In this document: in pieces, positions 1 through 7,268 of the stretch
How positions within the stretch are numbered: the first letter of the stretch is position 1
How the letters are laid out: each line of letters begins with the position of its first letter
Origin: a virus
DNA length: 64,000 nucleotides
Direction: 5' to 3' (one strand)
IMG/VR virus record: IMGVR_UViG_3300025648_000012
Coordinates: 1 to 64,000 of that record
The notes under the pieces: generated by a model
What the model saw: only the letters and a program-made list of their open reading frames with translations
The model's database searches: none
What the model was told of the DNA's origin: nothing
Position numbers and translations under genes: made by a program

Positions 1-126
1 GCTATGTGCTAAGTACCATTGCTATGTGCTAAGTACCATTGCTATGTGCTAAGTACCATTGCTATGTGCTAAGTACCATTGCTATGTGCTAAGTACCATT
101 GCTATGTGCTAAGTACCATTGCTATA
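1..126. repeat. 20-nt tandem repeat array
   Basis: Six copies of GCTATGTGCTAAGTACCATT run head to tail from base 1, followed by a partial copy; the array probably extends left of the window. The unit matches the coding sequence of the adjoining broken gene (its residues A-K-Y-H-C), so the array looks like an expansion of that gene's own codons. Twenty is not a multiple of three, so each copy changes the reading frame and one frame meets a stop at 90-92. Confidence 0.95.
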
Positions 127-566
127 AGCATGTAGTTAAGATGATTCTTGAAACAGCCCAGATATTGTCTACAGCCCACCATTCCTTAGGTAACGCAAAC
201 AATTACGACTTTTTTGTATAGAGCATTTTCCAAGAATCACCCTGCTGTTAAATGGGTTTTAGAAAGCCCTAAGAACTATGAGTGGTTAAGGTCACTTGGG
301 TTAGAATTGTGTAAAGAATACTCCCATAGGTACTCCAAAGTTCACAAAACACAGAGTATACTTAAAAGTCTAAAATGGCCAAAACCCTTGTTACTTGTGA
401 ATTGTGGTTTTACTCGTCCTAGGCTAATGGATGCCAGATATTTGTAAGGTTGGAAGTGCTGTGCACTCTTATAGAGTATTATAGGTACAAGAAAAACGTA
501 TCTAAAATAGGGATGGAGTGGAAGAATAGGAGTGTTCCCAAGTTCATGAGTTTAACAGCAACATGA
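93..566 (+). pseudogene. Decayed conserved phage gene, frameshifted several times
   Basis: Conceptual pieces read in order in shifting frames: AKYHCYKHVVKMILETAQ (about 108-161, open to 218), then YRAFSKNHPAVKWV with NYEWLRSLGLELCKEYSHRY (214-425), then MPDICKVGSAVHSYR (431-475), then YRYKKNVSKIGMEWKNRSV (480-566). Together they resemble one widespread phage protein family of about 150-170 residues that I recognise by pattern but cannot name with certainty. Each join needs a +1 shift; the first is at a run of six T (210-215). The 5' end is destroyed by the 20-nt array and the 3' end runs into the 17-nt array. The longest intact piece (214-447) has only a TTG start. Inference: a dead or phase-variable gene, unless the shifts are sequencing errors. 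Confidence 0.7.
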
Positions 567-647
567 GTTTAACAGCAACATGAGTTTAACAGCAACATGA
601 GTTTAACAGCAACATGAGTTTAACAGCAACATGAGTTTAACAGCAAC
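546..647. repeat. 17-nt tandem repeat array
   Basis: Six head-to-tail copies of ATGAGTTTAACAGCAAC, with ATG at 546, 563, 580, 597, 614 and 631. Each copy reads ATG-AGT-TTA-ACA-GCA-ACA-TGA, so every start is followed by a stop formed at the next junction. The array starts at the end of the decayed gene and stops just before a CTGTAAATA box. Confidence 0.95.
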
Positions 648-650
648 AAT

Positions 651-659
651 CTGTAAATA
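651..659 (+). promoter_or_regulatory. CTGTAAATA box, candidate phage promoter
   Basis: CTGTAAATA lies 77 nt before the ATG at 737, between the 17-nt array and the first intact gene. The same nonamer is found upstream of five other rightward gene groups and one leftward gene. It differs from the T4 late promoter box TATAAATA by one base in the last eight positions. Confidence 0.5.
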
Positions 660-736
660 ATGAATAATAAGAATAATAAAAGGCAGTAGGTAGTAATTGA
701 GTAAATAGTTTTAATTAAACTTTAAGGAGAGCAAAA

Positions 737-883
737 ATGTTAGATGGATTTAAGAAAAAGAAACCTAACGTATACCTTGTATCTGTAAGGTGTGCAGTTC
801 AATGGTTTAAGGTTGGGGATTTTCCTAATGTTGTTTCGGTAGCGGACTATTTGGAAGACTTTTCAATGAAGACTTTTCAATGA
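737..883 (+). CDS. Small protein, possibly C-terminally truncated
   Basis: A 48-residue reading frame starting MLDGFKKKKPNVYLVSVRC, preceded by an AAGGAGAG ribosome site six bases before ATG. Its last residues (FSMKTFQ) are encoded by the 14-nt repeat array and the stop is formed inside that array, so the original C-terminus may have been lost when the array expanded. I do not recognise the family. The stop overlaps repeated ATG codons leading into the exonuclease gene. Confidence 0.55.
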   Translation: MLDGFKKKKPNVYLVSVRCAVQWFKVGDFPNVVSVADYLEDFSMKTFQ

Positions 884-923
884 AGACTTTTCAATGAAGA
901 CTTTTCAATGAAGACTTTTCAAT
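854..923. repeat. 14-nt tandem repeat array at a gene junction
   Basis: Five copies of GAAGACTTTTCAAT, starting at 854, 868, 882, 896 and 910. The array carries the stop of the upstream small gene and supplies successive ATG codons, the last of which (922) starts the exonuclease gene. Every earlier ATG opens a five-codon peptide (MKTFQ) ending in TGA. Confidence 0.95.
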
Positions 924-1611
924 GAAACCTGTACTATATGGAATAGTAGATGGTAATTGGTATTTGCATAGAATGTACCACGCTTCTCGGGGGAGGGCTC
1001 CTGCAATAGCAGTGGTACGTTTAATTCTAAAGGATGCTTCAAGTTTAGGTATTACACACTTAGGGGTTGCTTTTGATAGCAAAACAAACTTTAGGAAATC
1101 CATAACTACGACCTATAAAGCAAATAGGAGTTTATCTCCTGTCATTGAACTGTTAAAACTAACCAAAGAGGAACTCAAACGCCAGGGCATAAAAGTCTAC
1201 CACAAGAAAGAGTACGAGGCGGACGATGTGATTGCTTCCTTTTGCCAACTGTACACTCCTTGTGTGGTGTTTTCTGCAGATAAAGATTTGTTTCAATGTG
1301 CGGGTTTAGGAATATCCTTTTACAATTCAATAAGTGGTAAGCTAGAAACTTCTGGAGCTAACCGAGGAATTACTTTGGACTACCAAATACTGGTTGGGGA
1401 TAAAACTGATAACGTAGAGGGAGAGCTGCAGAACAAACCCGCATTAGCTAGAAAACTTTTAGGGATTTTTGGTAACTACAAGGATGCTGCACATTCTTTG
1501 AATCTGAATATGAAGAAAATAGAGAAAACTCGTAAGTTGGTAACTCTAGTTACTTCTCTAAAACTTGGGAAACCAACTTTAGTTAAAACTAAAAATAAAG
1601 GTTTGTTTTAA
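922..1611 (+). CDS. 5'-3' exonuclease / flap endonuclease (FEN, PIN-like fold)
   Basis: 229 residues, the usual size of phage FEN nucleases such as T5 D15 or T4 RNase H. Metal-binding acidic residues appear in order: D10 in the IVDGN motif, FDSK at 51-54, the YEADD motif (E99, D101, D102), SADKD (D120, D122) and VGDKTDN (D160, D163) followed by an H3TH-like helix segment. Such enzymes remove RNA primers and 5' flaps on lagging strands, and would act with the ligase and clamp loader encoded here. The ATG lies at the end of the 14-nt array with no clear ribosome site, so translation may be coupled to the short upstream frames. Confidence 0.9.
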   Translation: MKPVLYGIVDGNWYLHRMYHASRGRAPAIAVVRLILKDASSLGITHLGVAFDSKTNFRKSITTTYKANRSLSPVIELLKLTKEELKRQGIKVYHKKEYEADDVIASFCQLYTPCVVFSADKDLFQCAGLGISFYNSISGKLETSGANRGITLDYQILVGDKTDNVEGELQNKPALARKLLGIFGNYKDAAHSLNLNMKKIEKTRKLVTLVTSLKLGKPTLVKTKNKGLF

Positions 1612-1640
1612 TTAGTTAAAAAAAAGGGGGGGGCAATAAA

Positions 1641-1987
1641 ATGGCTAAACCTCCATTCATGGTATCTCGAAAAAAGAGGCTGGAAATTCAAAAAGAAAAC
1701 GAAAAAGCACAGAAATTGCTGAAAAAACAAAGACAAGAGTTACACAAACCTCTTTTAGGGTTAACTGCTAGTAGGGGTTTTGTTAAACCTAAGGAAATAG
1801 AGTCCGCAAAATTTCTAGTTCGTAACAATTTTAGTACACCGCTGTAGTTGGTAGTTTTACAGGAAAACCCCAAACTAAAGTATACACGGGTAGTTCTATG
1901 CTAGGTGTGGCTACTATGCACAAAAGTAACTCAATCCCTGTTTTTTCTGTCGAAGAAGCAATTTCTATTTCTAAAATGCGGAGGTAA
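1641..1987 (+). pseudogene. Small conserved phage protein with a frameshift
   Basis: The frame from ATG 1641 (after a GGGGGG run) encodes a lysine-rich helix and stops at 1845-1847 after FSTPL. A second frame, entered one base earlier at 1841, continues directly as AVVGSFTGKPQTKVYTGSSM then MLGVATMHKSNSIPVFSVEE and ends at 1987. The second part, with TMHKSN followed by a SKMR-type tail, looks like the conserved C-terminus of a small phage protein of unknown function. No canonical slippery heptamer is visible at the junction, so this looks like a 1-nt indel (mutation or sequencing error). If the shift is real, the product is 68 residues. Confidence 0.6.
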
Positions 1988-1990
1988 CCA

Positions 1991-2221
1991 GTGTTAACTC
2001 AAAACATCAAAGAAAAAGGGAAAATGGCTAAAGGTAAACTGAAGCGTAGTAATCCTTTTGCTTTGGTGGATGGTCGAAATAGTGGTAGATTTTTCACTGG
2101 GCAAATTCTGAATCTTAGTAAAGGAATATGGGGAAAATGGGGAAATGCGTCTTTAGACTCAAACAGAAGCGTTTTTAGAAACTCAAGCGACCTGTTTAAC
2201 CCGTGTGGGTACAGAGTGTAG
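1991..2221 (+). CDS. Hypothetical protein
   Basis: 76 residues from GTG 1991, which follows GGAGG at the stop of the preceding frame. An ATG at 2024 (MAKGKLKRSNPFALVDG) is a second possible start. The central part, FALVDGRNSGRFFTGQILNL, looks like a compact folded domain. The end overlaps a 13-nt tandem duplication (GGTACAGAGTGTA, twice). No family recognised. Confidence 0.55.
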   Translation: MLTQNIKEKGKMAKGKLKRSNPFALVDGRNSGRFFTGQILNLSKGIWGKWGNASLDSNRSVFRNSSDLFNPCGYRV

Positions 2222-2257
2222 GTACAGAGTGTAGGTATAAAAAGAGGTATAGATAAA

Positions 2258-2899
2258 ATGAACGATTTAGAAAAAAGAACAATATCAGCAGTACAGTTTA
2301 CTAACTTGAAGAATGCAAACTCCACACCTACGAGTATCGAGGCAGAGTCAAATGAGAATGCGGGTATTGGGATTGGGGATATTCTATCAGACAAAAAGGG
2401 AAGTGGAGCTCGTTATAATGAAGGTAAAGCCCCTTTGGAGTTAATACCCTTGCGTTTAATTGCAAAACTTGAAACCCGGCAAGGGAGTGCGTTAACTAAA
2501 TTTCCAGAGATTAGGTGCTTACAAAATCTGTCTATTTTCCAGGAAAAGCTAAACCCCAATAATCCAAAAAAGGATAGAGAGGTGCTCGAGAATGCAATCT
2601 CTGACATTTTAATGGATAGTCCAAAGGAAGGCTGGAAAGAGTGCGCTAAAGTATTTGATTTTGGAAGAAAGAAATATGCGGATTGGAATTGGGCTAAGGG
2701 AATGCCTTGGTCTGCTGTGATAGGAAGTGCTGCTAGGCATTTAGTATTTGGACTAATGAATGAAAATCCCATAGATGAAGAATCAGGGTTAACGCATAGA
2801 GGTCATTTACTCTGCAACTTGGTAATGCTTTGGACTTATGTTTCAACCTACCCAGAGGGCGATGATAGAACGGATAGGTTGACTGAATTAGAATCTTGA
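2258..2899 (+). CDS. DUF5664-type dATP/dGTP diphosphohydrolase-like protein
   Basis: 213 residues. The first 55 are low complexity; the rest carries the DUF5664 pattern: GARYNEGKAPLELIP (about 50-64), AKVFDFGRKKYADWNW (about 128-143), SAARHLVFGL, then DEESGLTHRGHLLCNLVML. Proteins of this family are annotated as dATP/dGTP diphosphohydrolase-like, all-alpha NTP hydrolases related to MazG, and adjust nucleotide pools. A long insert (about 72-115) separates the first two motifs. The start follows a tandem duplication and a weak AAGAGG ribosome site. Confidence 0.75.
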   Translation: MNDLEKRTISAVQFTNLKNANSTPTSIEAESNENAGIGIGDILSDKKGSGARYNEGKAPLELIPLRLIAKLETRQGSALTKFPEIRCLQNLSIFQEKLNPNNPKKDREVLENAISDILMDSPKEGWKECAKVFDFGRKKYADWNWAKGMPWSAVIGSAARHLVFGLMNENPIDEESGLTHRGHLLCNLVMLWTYVSTYPEGDDRTDRLTELES

Positions 2900-2927
2900 C
2901 AAGAAGGTATTATTTTAGGAGAATAGC

Positions 2928-3053
2928 ATGGTCTTACTTTTAACTCTTTTCATTTTTAATGAGTTTGATGCGTCTTGGTACTGGTATGCTGCATTAGTAG
3001 CATTCTTGATTGGAGAATTTTTAGTTACTGCTTTTAACAAAAACCAACTTTAA
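2928..3053 (+). CDS. Small single-span membrane protein
   Basis: 41 residues from an ATG preceded by TAGGAGAATAGC. Two hydrophobic stretches (VLLLTLFIF and WYWYAALVAFLIGEFLV) suggest one or two membrane passes. It sits between the nucleotide hydrolase gene and a promoter-like box. Function unknown. Confidence 0.5.
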   Translation: MVLLLTLFIFNEFDASWYWYAALVAFLIGEFLVTAFNKNQL

Positions 3054-3069
3054 TGCTAAAATCCTAAAA

Positions 3070-3078
3070 CTGTAAATA
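3070..3078 (+). promoter_or_regulatory. CTGTAAATA box, candidate phage promoter
   Basis: CTGTAAATA 42 nt before ATG 3120, in a 66-nt gap. It fits the pattern seen at 651, 12944, 49402, 59833 and 61200. Confidence 0.5.
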
Positions 3079-3119
3079 ATGGTTGGTTGTTAATTAAATA
3101 TTTTTAAGGAGATAAAAAC

Positions 3120-3524
3120 ATGGCAAGAAAAAGTAAAGATCCAGAAATTGTAGTAGAGGCTGAAAACAATGCTACTGCGGTGAATACTACTACGTTGAAT
3201 ACTACTGCCCCTAATTATAGGGTACCTACTAACCCCATACCCGAAGGTTTGTCAATTAACACAACTTCACCTCAAGAGCCAAGTACTCCAGTTTCACCAG
3301 ATTCAGTAAATACAATTCCTAAAACGCAAAGCGAACTATTGCAAGAAACCCTCGTAGTTCTTCAACAGAAAGTCGAAGCGAAAGAAATTACAAATGTTCT
3401 TATGTTCATTCAAAATTCTGGGTCTACAGACTGGGAAACCATTGTTAGCTTAAATGAAGCAAATAGGTTTAGTTTGGTTGGGTATCTCATGAGTTTTGTA
3501 TCTCAACTAACCAACGCTAAGTAG
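3120..3524 (+). CDS. Hypothetical protein with a C-terminal domain shared with the 16171 gene
   Basis: 134 residues, ATG after a TTAAGGAGAT ribosome site. The first 75 residues are Thr/Pro/Asn-rich and probably disordered. The C-terminal 60 residues resemble those of the protein at 16171-16458: both have a GS-containing turn followed by NRF-x-L-(V/I)-GYL and a final amphipathic helix. The two are probably paralogues. Function unknown. Confidence 0.7.
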   Translation: MARKSKDPEIVVEAENNATAVNTTTLNTTAPNYRVPTNPIPEGLSINTTSPQEPSTPVSPDSVNTIPKTQSELLQETLVVLQQKVEAKEITNVLMFIQNSGSTDWETIVSLNEANRFSLVGYLMSFVSQLTNAK

Positions 3525-3534
3525 GAGTTTCAGT

Positions 3535-3610
3535 GGGTCGTTAGCTTAGAGAATTAGAGCAAGCACTTGTAGTGCTTGGGTCGTTGGTTTGAATCCAAAC
3601 CAACGACCCA
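3535..3610 (+). tRNA. tRNA-Thr-like (anticodon TGT), slightly irregular
   Basis: GGGTCGT (3535-3541) pairs with ACGACCC (3603-3609) as acceptor. D arm GCTT/GAGC spans 3544-3560. The anticodon stem AAGCA/TGCTT encloses CTTGTAG with anticodon TGT at 3568-3570. The T loop TTTGAAT (3588-3594) lies in a GTTGG/CCAAA arm. Three extra bases (CCA, 3600-3602) fall between T arm and acceptor, and base 26 is missing, so the fold is not fully canonical. The outer pairing extends to GTGGGTCGTT/AACGACCCAC. No 3' CCA tail is encoded in this register. The gene may be degenerate or may need CCA addition. Confidence 0.55.
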
Positions 3611-3633
3611 CTCATTTACCTTAGGAGTTTTCG

Positions 3634-5271
3634 ATGTTAGAACAGTTGTGGACTTTAGTACTGGCAAACCCTGTACTGTCTGGAGCAGGAGCTCTAACAA
3701 TTGCTGGGGGACTAGTATATAAACTAAAAGAAATACCAGACAAAGTACTGCACTACTTATCATCCACTTTTGTATGTGAAGTTACAATTAACAATTTGGA
3801 TGCTTCCTATATATGGATTGAACGTTGGCTTACTTCGCATAATTATGCTAAATCCATGACAAGAACTCTACTTAAGTCTTGGGAAATTGCTGATGAGAGC
3901 ATAGATGACCACTATGCGGCGCCGTCTTCACCTTCCTCTAAGGTCAAGAGAAAGTGGGCGTTGTTTCCTGGATTTGGAACTCATTTAGTGTGGTGGAGAC
4001 GTTACCCTTTACTAATCTCAAGAGAGTCGTCAACCCCTGTTTCTTCTAGTAGAACAGGGTTTTCTTTAGAAACAATACGAATTCGAACATTTGGAACAAA
4101 CCCAAGTAAGCTAAAATTCATAGTAGAAGAAGCTCACAAGTTAGTTTCCGAAGAAGAATATAAACTCGCAGTCTACCTTTGGAAATCCTATTGGTCTAAA
4201 ATAGAAGGGAAAAGCCCTAGGGGTCTAAATACAGTCATACTTAAGAAAGGCGAAAAAGAAAAGTTAATTGAAGATCTGAATACTTTTACTTCCAATGAAG
4301 CCTGGTACAAGGAAAGGGGATTACCTTACCGCCGTGGGTACTTATTTTCAGGTACTCCAGGAACAGGTAAAACTTCGCTAGTTTTAGCTATGGCCGTTCA
4401 CTTAAAAAGACCATTGTGCGTTCTAAACTTGGGGTCTTTGTCTTCTGATACCGAGCTGTTTGATGCAGTAATTCATGCACCTCAAAACGGAGTTGTACTA
4501 ATCGAAGATATAGATTGTGCTTCATCTTCAAGAGAAAGATTGAATGAACCTTCTACTTCATCGGAAGATGATGCAGCAATTAAGGGAATTACAAAGGCAG
4601 GATTGTTGAATGCTTTAGATGGAATTTTAACGCCTGAAAACCGTATCTTTGTAATGACAACTAACTATCCAGAACGTCTTGATTCCGCACTAATTCGCCC
4701 TGGAAGAGCTGATTACCACCTCAAGTTCGAGGCATTGGGTGAAGAACAAGCCGAAATGGCTAGTCTGTTTTATGGGCCTAACTCCTCTTGGAGGCCGTTA
4801 TCTGTACCTGTAACGCCAGTAATGTTGCAATCAGCTTTCTTAAAATTTTCAGATGATCCACAAAAAGCTAGAGAGTTCTTAAAAGATACTTTAACAAAAG
4901 CGGATACCGTTGCTAAACAGATTTTCCTAAAAATATTCGATATTGTTGGTGGCTCGATATGGGTAGCGTCAGAAGATGGCCAAAAAGTTTATGATAAACT
5001 TGTGGAAGCACTACAGGCTGGATATTCTGTAAATCTTTCCTTTGCAGAACGAAAAGCTCTAATTATGGCGTTTTTGAATTCTGCCATTGGGCAGCTCTAC
5101 AATGGACAGTACACTGATGTTTTCTTAAGGGAACGACTTACTTTTTCTGATATTTCAGACAATGATCGTGCCCTATTAGAAGGTGCTATTGAGAATGCCA
5201 AGCGGTATTTTTCCAATCCACAGTCATACGACAGGGCATGGCAAGAAGTAGAGGAGTACGAGCTGAAATAA
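3634..5271 (+). CDS. BCS1-like AAA+ ATPase
   Basis: 545 residues. A hydrophobic segment at about 8-28 suggests an N-terminal membrane anchor as in mitochondrial BCS1. The AAA+ core has Walker A (GTPGTGKT, about 238-245), Walker B with the BCS1 form VLIEDIDCASSSRERL (about 288-303), then TTNYPERLDSALIRPGRADY carrying the sensor and arginine-finger region. BCS1 ATPases form rings that translocate folded substrates across membranes; bacterial and phage members are less well understood. The C-terminal 180 residues are unassigned. ATG after TTAGGAG. The substrate cannot be told from context. Confidence 0.85.
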   Translation: MLEQLWTLVLANPVLSGAGALTIAGGLVYKLKEIPDKVLHYLSSTFVCEVTINNLDASYIWIERWLTSHNYAKSMTRTLLKSWEIADESIDDHYAAPSSPSSKVKRKWALFPGFGTHLVWWRRYPLLISRESSTPVSSSRTGFSLETIRIRTFGTNPSKLKFIVEEAHKLVSEEEYKLAVYLWKSYWSKIEGKSPRGLNTVILKKGEKEKLIEDLNTFTSNEAWYKERGLPYRRGYLFSGTPGTGKTSLVLAMAVHLKRPLCVLNLGSLSSDTELFDAVIHAPQNGVVLIEDIDCASSSRERLNEPSTSSEDDAAIKGITKAGLLNALDGILTPENRIFVMTTNYPERLDSALIRPGRADYHLKFEALGEEQAEMASLFYGPNSSWRPLSVPVTPVMLQSAFLKFSDDPQKAREFLKDTLTKADTVAKQIFLKIFDIVGGSIWVASEDGQKVYDKLVEALQAGYSVNLSFAERKALIMAFLNSAIGQLYNGQYTDVFLRERLTFSDISDNDRALLEGAIENAKRYFSNPQSYDRAWQEVEEYELK

Positions 5272-5317
5272 CCTACTTAGAAATTTTAGAGTTTTCCATT
5301 AAAAAGGAGAAATAAAC

Positions 5318-5644
5318 ATGGCAAAGATGACAGTTGCACAGTTGCAGGAAGGGTTAACTTTCGTACAAACCAAAGTAGAAGATTTAGAAACTGAACTAAA
5401 GGAGCTTACTGTTGAAGTTAACAGCTTAATCTCGAGTGTTGAGATGAGAATGGGGGGATTAACTAGCCAGACAATATCTACTACTGGAAAGTTAAACACC
5501 GCTATAGAAGGTCTAAAAGAAGAGTTAAAGTACTACAAGTCTAAAGTAGAGTATTCTTTGGGTTACTTTTCTAAGGTTACTGATATTCTATTGTTTTTCG
5601 TAGTAATAGATACTGTGGTGCTTGTGTACCAATATTTTCGTTAA
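5318..5644 (+). CDS. Coiled-coil protein with C-terminal membrane anchor
   Basis: 108 residues, ATG after AAAAAGGAGA. Residues about 5-85 are a long amphipathic coiled coil with heptad leucines and valines; about 90-105 (DILLFFVVIDTVVLVYQYF) is a membrane span, giving a tail-anchored topology. It directly follows the BCS1-like ATPase and could be its partner (inference). Its stop overlaps the stop of the convergent glycosyltransferase gene. Confidence 0.7.
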   Translation: MAKMTVAQLQEGLTFVQTKVEDLETELKELTVEVNSLISSVEMRMGGLTSQTISTTGKLNTAIEGLKEELKYYKSKVEYSLGYFSKVTDILLFFVVIDTVVLVYQYFR

Positions 5645-6687
5645 GCCAAAAGATTTCTAATAGTGAATTTCCAATCGGTAATAGAATCTCTATTATAGTA
5701 CTTTAGTCCCTTATAGCTTAACCATCTATTTAGTTTTGGCATTCTATATGCTCTGCCTAAAGCAGTTACCATAGATTTTTGGCAAACTGGAGATGCAGTG
5801 AAGAAGGGTGCAGCAAATGGAACTTCGCTGGATACTACAATGGGAACTCCAACTGCTAACATATCGGCTGAGACTATATTAAAAGTCTCAGAAAAGGATA
5901 CTTGCATTCCTATATCCATTGAGTTGCACACTTCTAAAAAATTCTCATGAGTTAGCCACTCGTGCCTAATTAACGTATGGCCACGGGAATTTTCAAAAAT
6001 ACTAAACAAATTCTTAAGTACTTCCTCTCCCCTTGTTTCTACTCTATCCCCATTTACATGGAACGCAAGCCTTTTACCATTGTTTTCTGCAAACTCAATG
6101 GCTGCTAACGCTTGGTGAACCTGGTTTTTTAATGGGCGAATAGCACCAAAGCAACCAACATTCAAAACTCGTGCTTTTCTATTTGGTACTTTCGTATCTA
6201 CGTCTGTTATTGGATAATAGTTTGGTAGGTATTTAACTTTATGGTATAGACCTCCAACTAGCCGTTTAACCGAACTAAGCATTCTAGGGGCATTGGCAGC
6301 AACATATACATTGCTATACTTTACATACTCCTTAATCCACTTATATGCAATTCCTTCTTGGGCCATGAATGGAACTTCGCTATGGAGTCTAACAACCCAC
6401 GTTACTGAGGGGTGAAGCGCCTGTAAAACTTCAAATTTTTCTGGCACTACCCACAAGGCTTCAATAATTGCAATTTTAGGATTGTAGATAGTAACCAGTC
6501 TATCAATGCAGTTGTTATCAATAGCAACTTCCAAGTTAGAAGTAAATCCTTGCTCATTGAGCATATCATTTACAAATACCGCACTGTTATATAATCCAGT
6601 TGAAAGGCACTTACTTTTACCCGAGTAGAAGCTGTAATCTTCGTATCCTTTTCTTAGTTTAAGAATAAACAGTATATCAGTTTTCAT
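5641..6687 (-). CDS. GT-B glycosyltransferase (family 1/4 type)
   Basis: 348 residues, ATG after AAAGGGGGC. The C-terminal half has the GT4-like donor-site pattern SFSETFNIVSADMLAVGVPIV (around 268-288), preceded by NVGCFGAIRPLKNQ, the usual start of the second Rossmann domain. Such enzymes transfer sugars from nucleotide sugars; in phages they modify DNA, virion proteins or host glycans. It is the last gene of the leftward lysis and accessory block. Confidence 0.8.
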   Translation of the reverse strand: MKTDILFILKLRKGYEDYSFYSGKSKCLSTGLYNSAVFVNDMLNEQGFTSNLEVAIDNNCIDRLVTIYNPKIAIIEALWVVPEKFEVLQALHPSVTWVVRLHSEVPFMAQEGIAYKWIKEYVKYSNVYVAANAPRMLSSVKRLVGGLYHKVKYLPNYYPITDVDTKVPNRKARVLNVGCFGAIRPLKNQVHQALAAIEFAENNGKRLAFHVNGDRVETRGEEVLKNLFSIFENSRGHTLIRHEWLTHENFLEVCNSMDIGMQVSFSETFNIVSADMLAVGVPIVVSSEVPFAAPFFTASPVCQKSMVTALGRAYRMPKLNRWLSYKGLKYYNRDSITDWKFTIRNLLA

Positions 6688-6751
6688 TTTGCCCCCTTTA
6701 TATATCCTTTAAGACTTTAAGTTTTACTTTGTAGGGTTAAACACCGCTTAA

Positions 6752-7237
6752 TCATTGTGTTTCTCCTACAGTAGAAAATGCCTCAACAAGTTTTTCTTTT
6801 AACTTCTTCTTTTTAACAGGTAAAGTGTATACATCAATAGGGGCGGCAGTATCGGGATCGTACTTAGCGGCAATTCTTATTGCCTCCTCAGGGGACGCCC
6901 CCATTTCCATTGCTCCCAAAGCTGCTAATGCCCCACTTCCTATTGCCATAAATTGATCTTTAACAATAAATCTAGTTAAAGTAGCAGCATCCCAGGCGTA
7001 TATACCGTTTTCCGTTAATTGAAGAGCATCAAAATCTGCATCTACTTCTAAATCTAGGGCTTCTTTTGCTTTTAAGTAATTTATGAATCTAAGGCAATGC
7101 CCCCAATCCCCAGCTACACCCACTAAAGTACTATTGTGAACATGAATTTTAGTAACTTGAAAGTGCAAGTTACCATCCGAACACCGTGAATCTGCTGCCA
7201 TTTGTCTATGAGTTAAACTTGCGGCAATAGTAGTCAT
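6752..7237 (-). CDS. Ntn-hydrolase, proteasome beta / HslV-like
   Basis: 161 residues beginning M-TTIAA. In HslV and proteasome beta subunits the exposed N-terminal Thr is the nucleophile; Thr2, an Asp in AADSR (about 15) and a Lys at about 30 (QVTKIHV) match the Thr-Asp-Lys set. AIGSGALAALGAM with MGASPEEAIRIAAKYD matches the conserved core helices, and the size suits one subunit. The role may be protein turnover or virion protein processing. No Shine-Dalgarno is visible: a 13-nt duplication (7243-7267) sits just upstream of the start. Confidence 0.75.
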   Translation of the reverse strand: MTTIAASLTHRQMAADSRCSDGNLHFQVTKIHVHNSTLVGVAGDWGHCLRFINYLKAKEALDLEVDADFDALQLTENGIYAWDAATLTRFIVKDQFMAIGSGALAALGAMEMGASPEEAIRIAAKYDPDTAAPIDVYTLPVKKKKLKEKLVEAFSTVGETQ

Positions 7238-7268
7238 TCGTTGTTACTCACTGTTGTTACTCACTAAA

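Noticed and set aside
1-126. Possible CRISPR array
   Set aside because: The repeats are contiguous 20-mers with no spacers and match the adjoining gene's own codons.
205-220. Programmed frameshift at the T6 run
   Set aside because: The needed shift is +1 with no known stimulatory element, and the same gene has further shifts downstream, so decay or error is simpler.
2896-2924. TTGACA at the end of the DUF5664 gene as a sigma70 promoter
   Set aside because: No acceptable -10 box at 16-18 nt spacing.
3554-3763. Minus-strand 69-residue frame
   Set aside because: It is the antisense translation of the tRNA-like gene, a well-known kind of false ORF, plus part of the ATPase gene.
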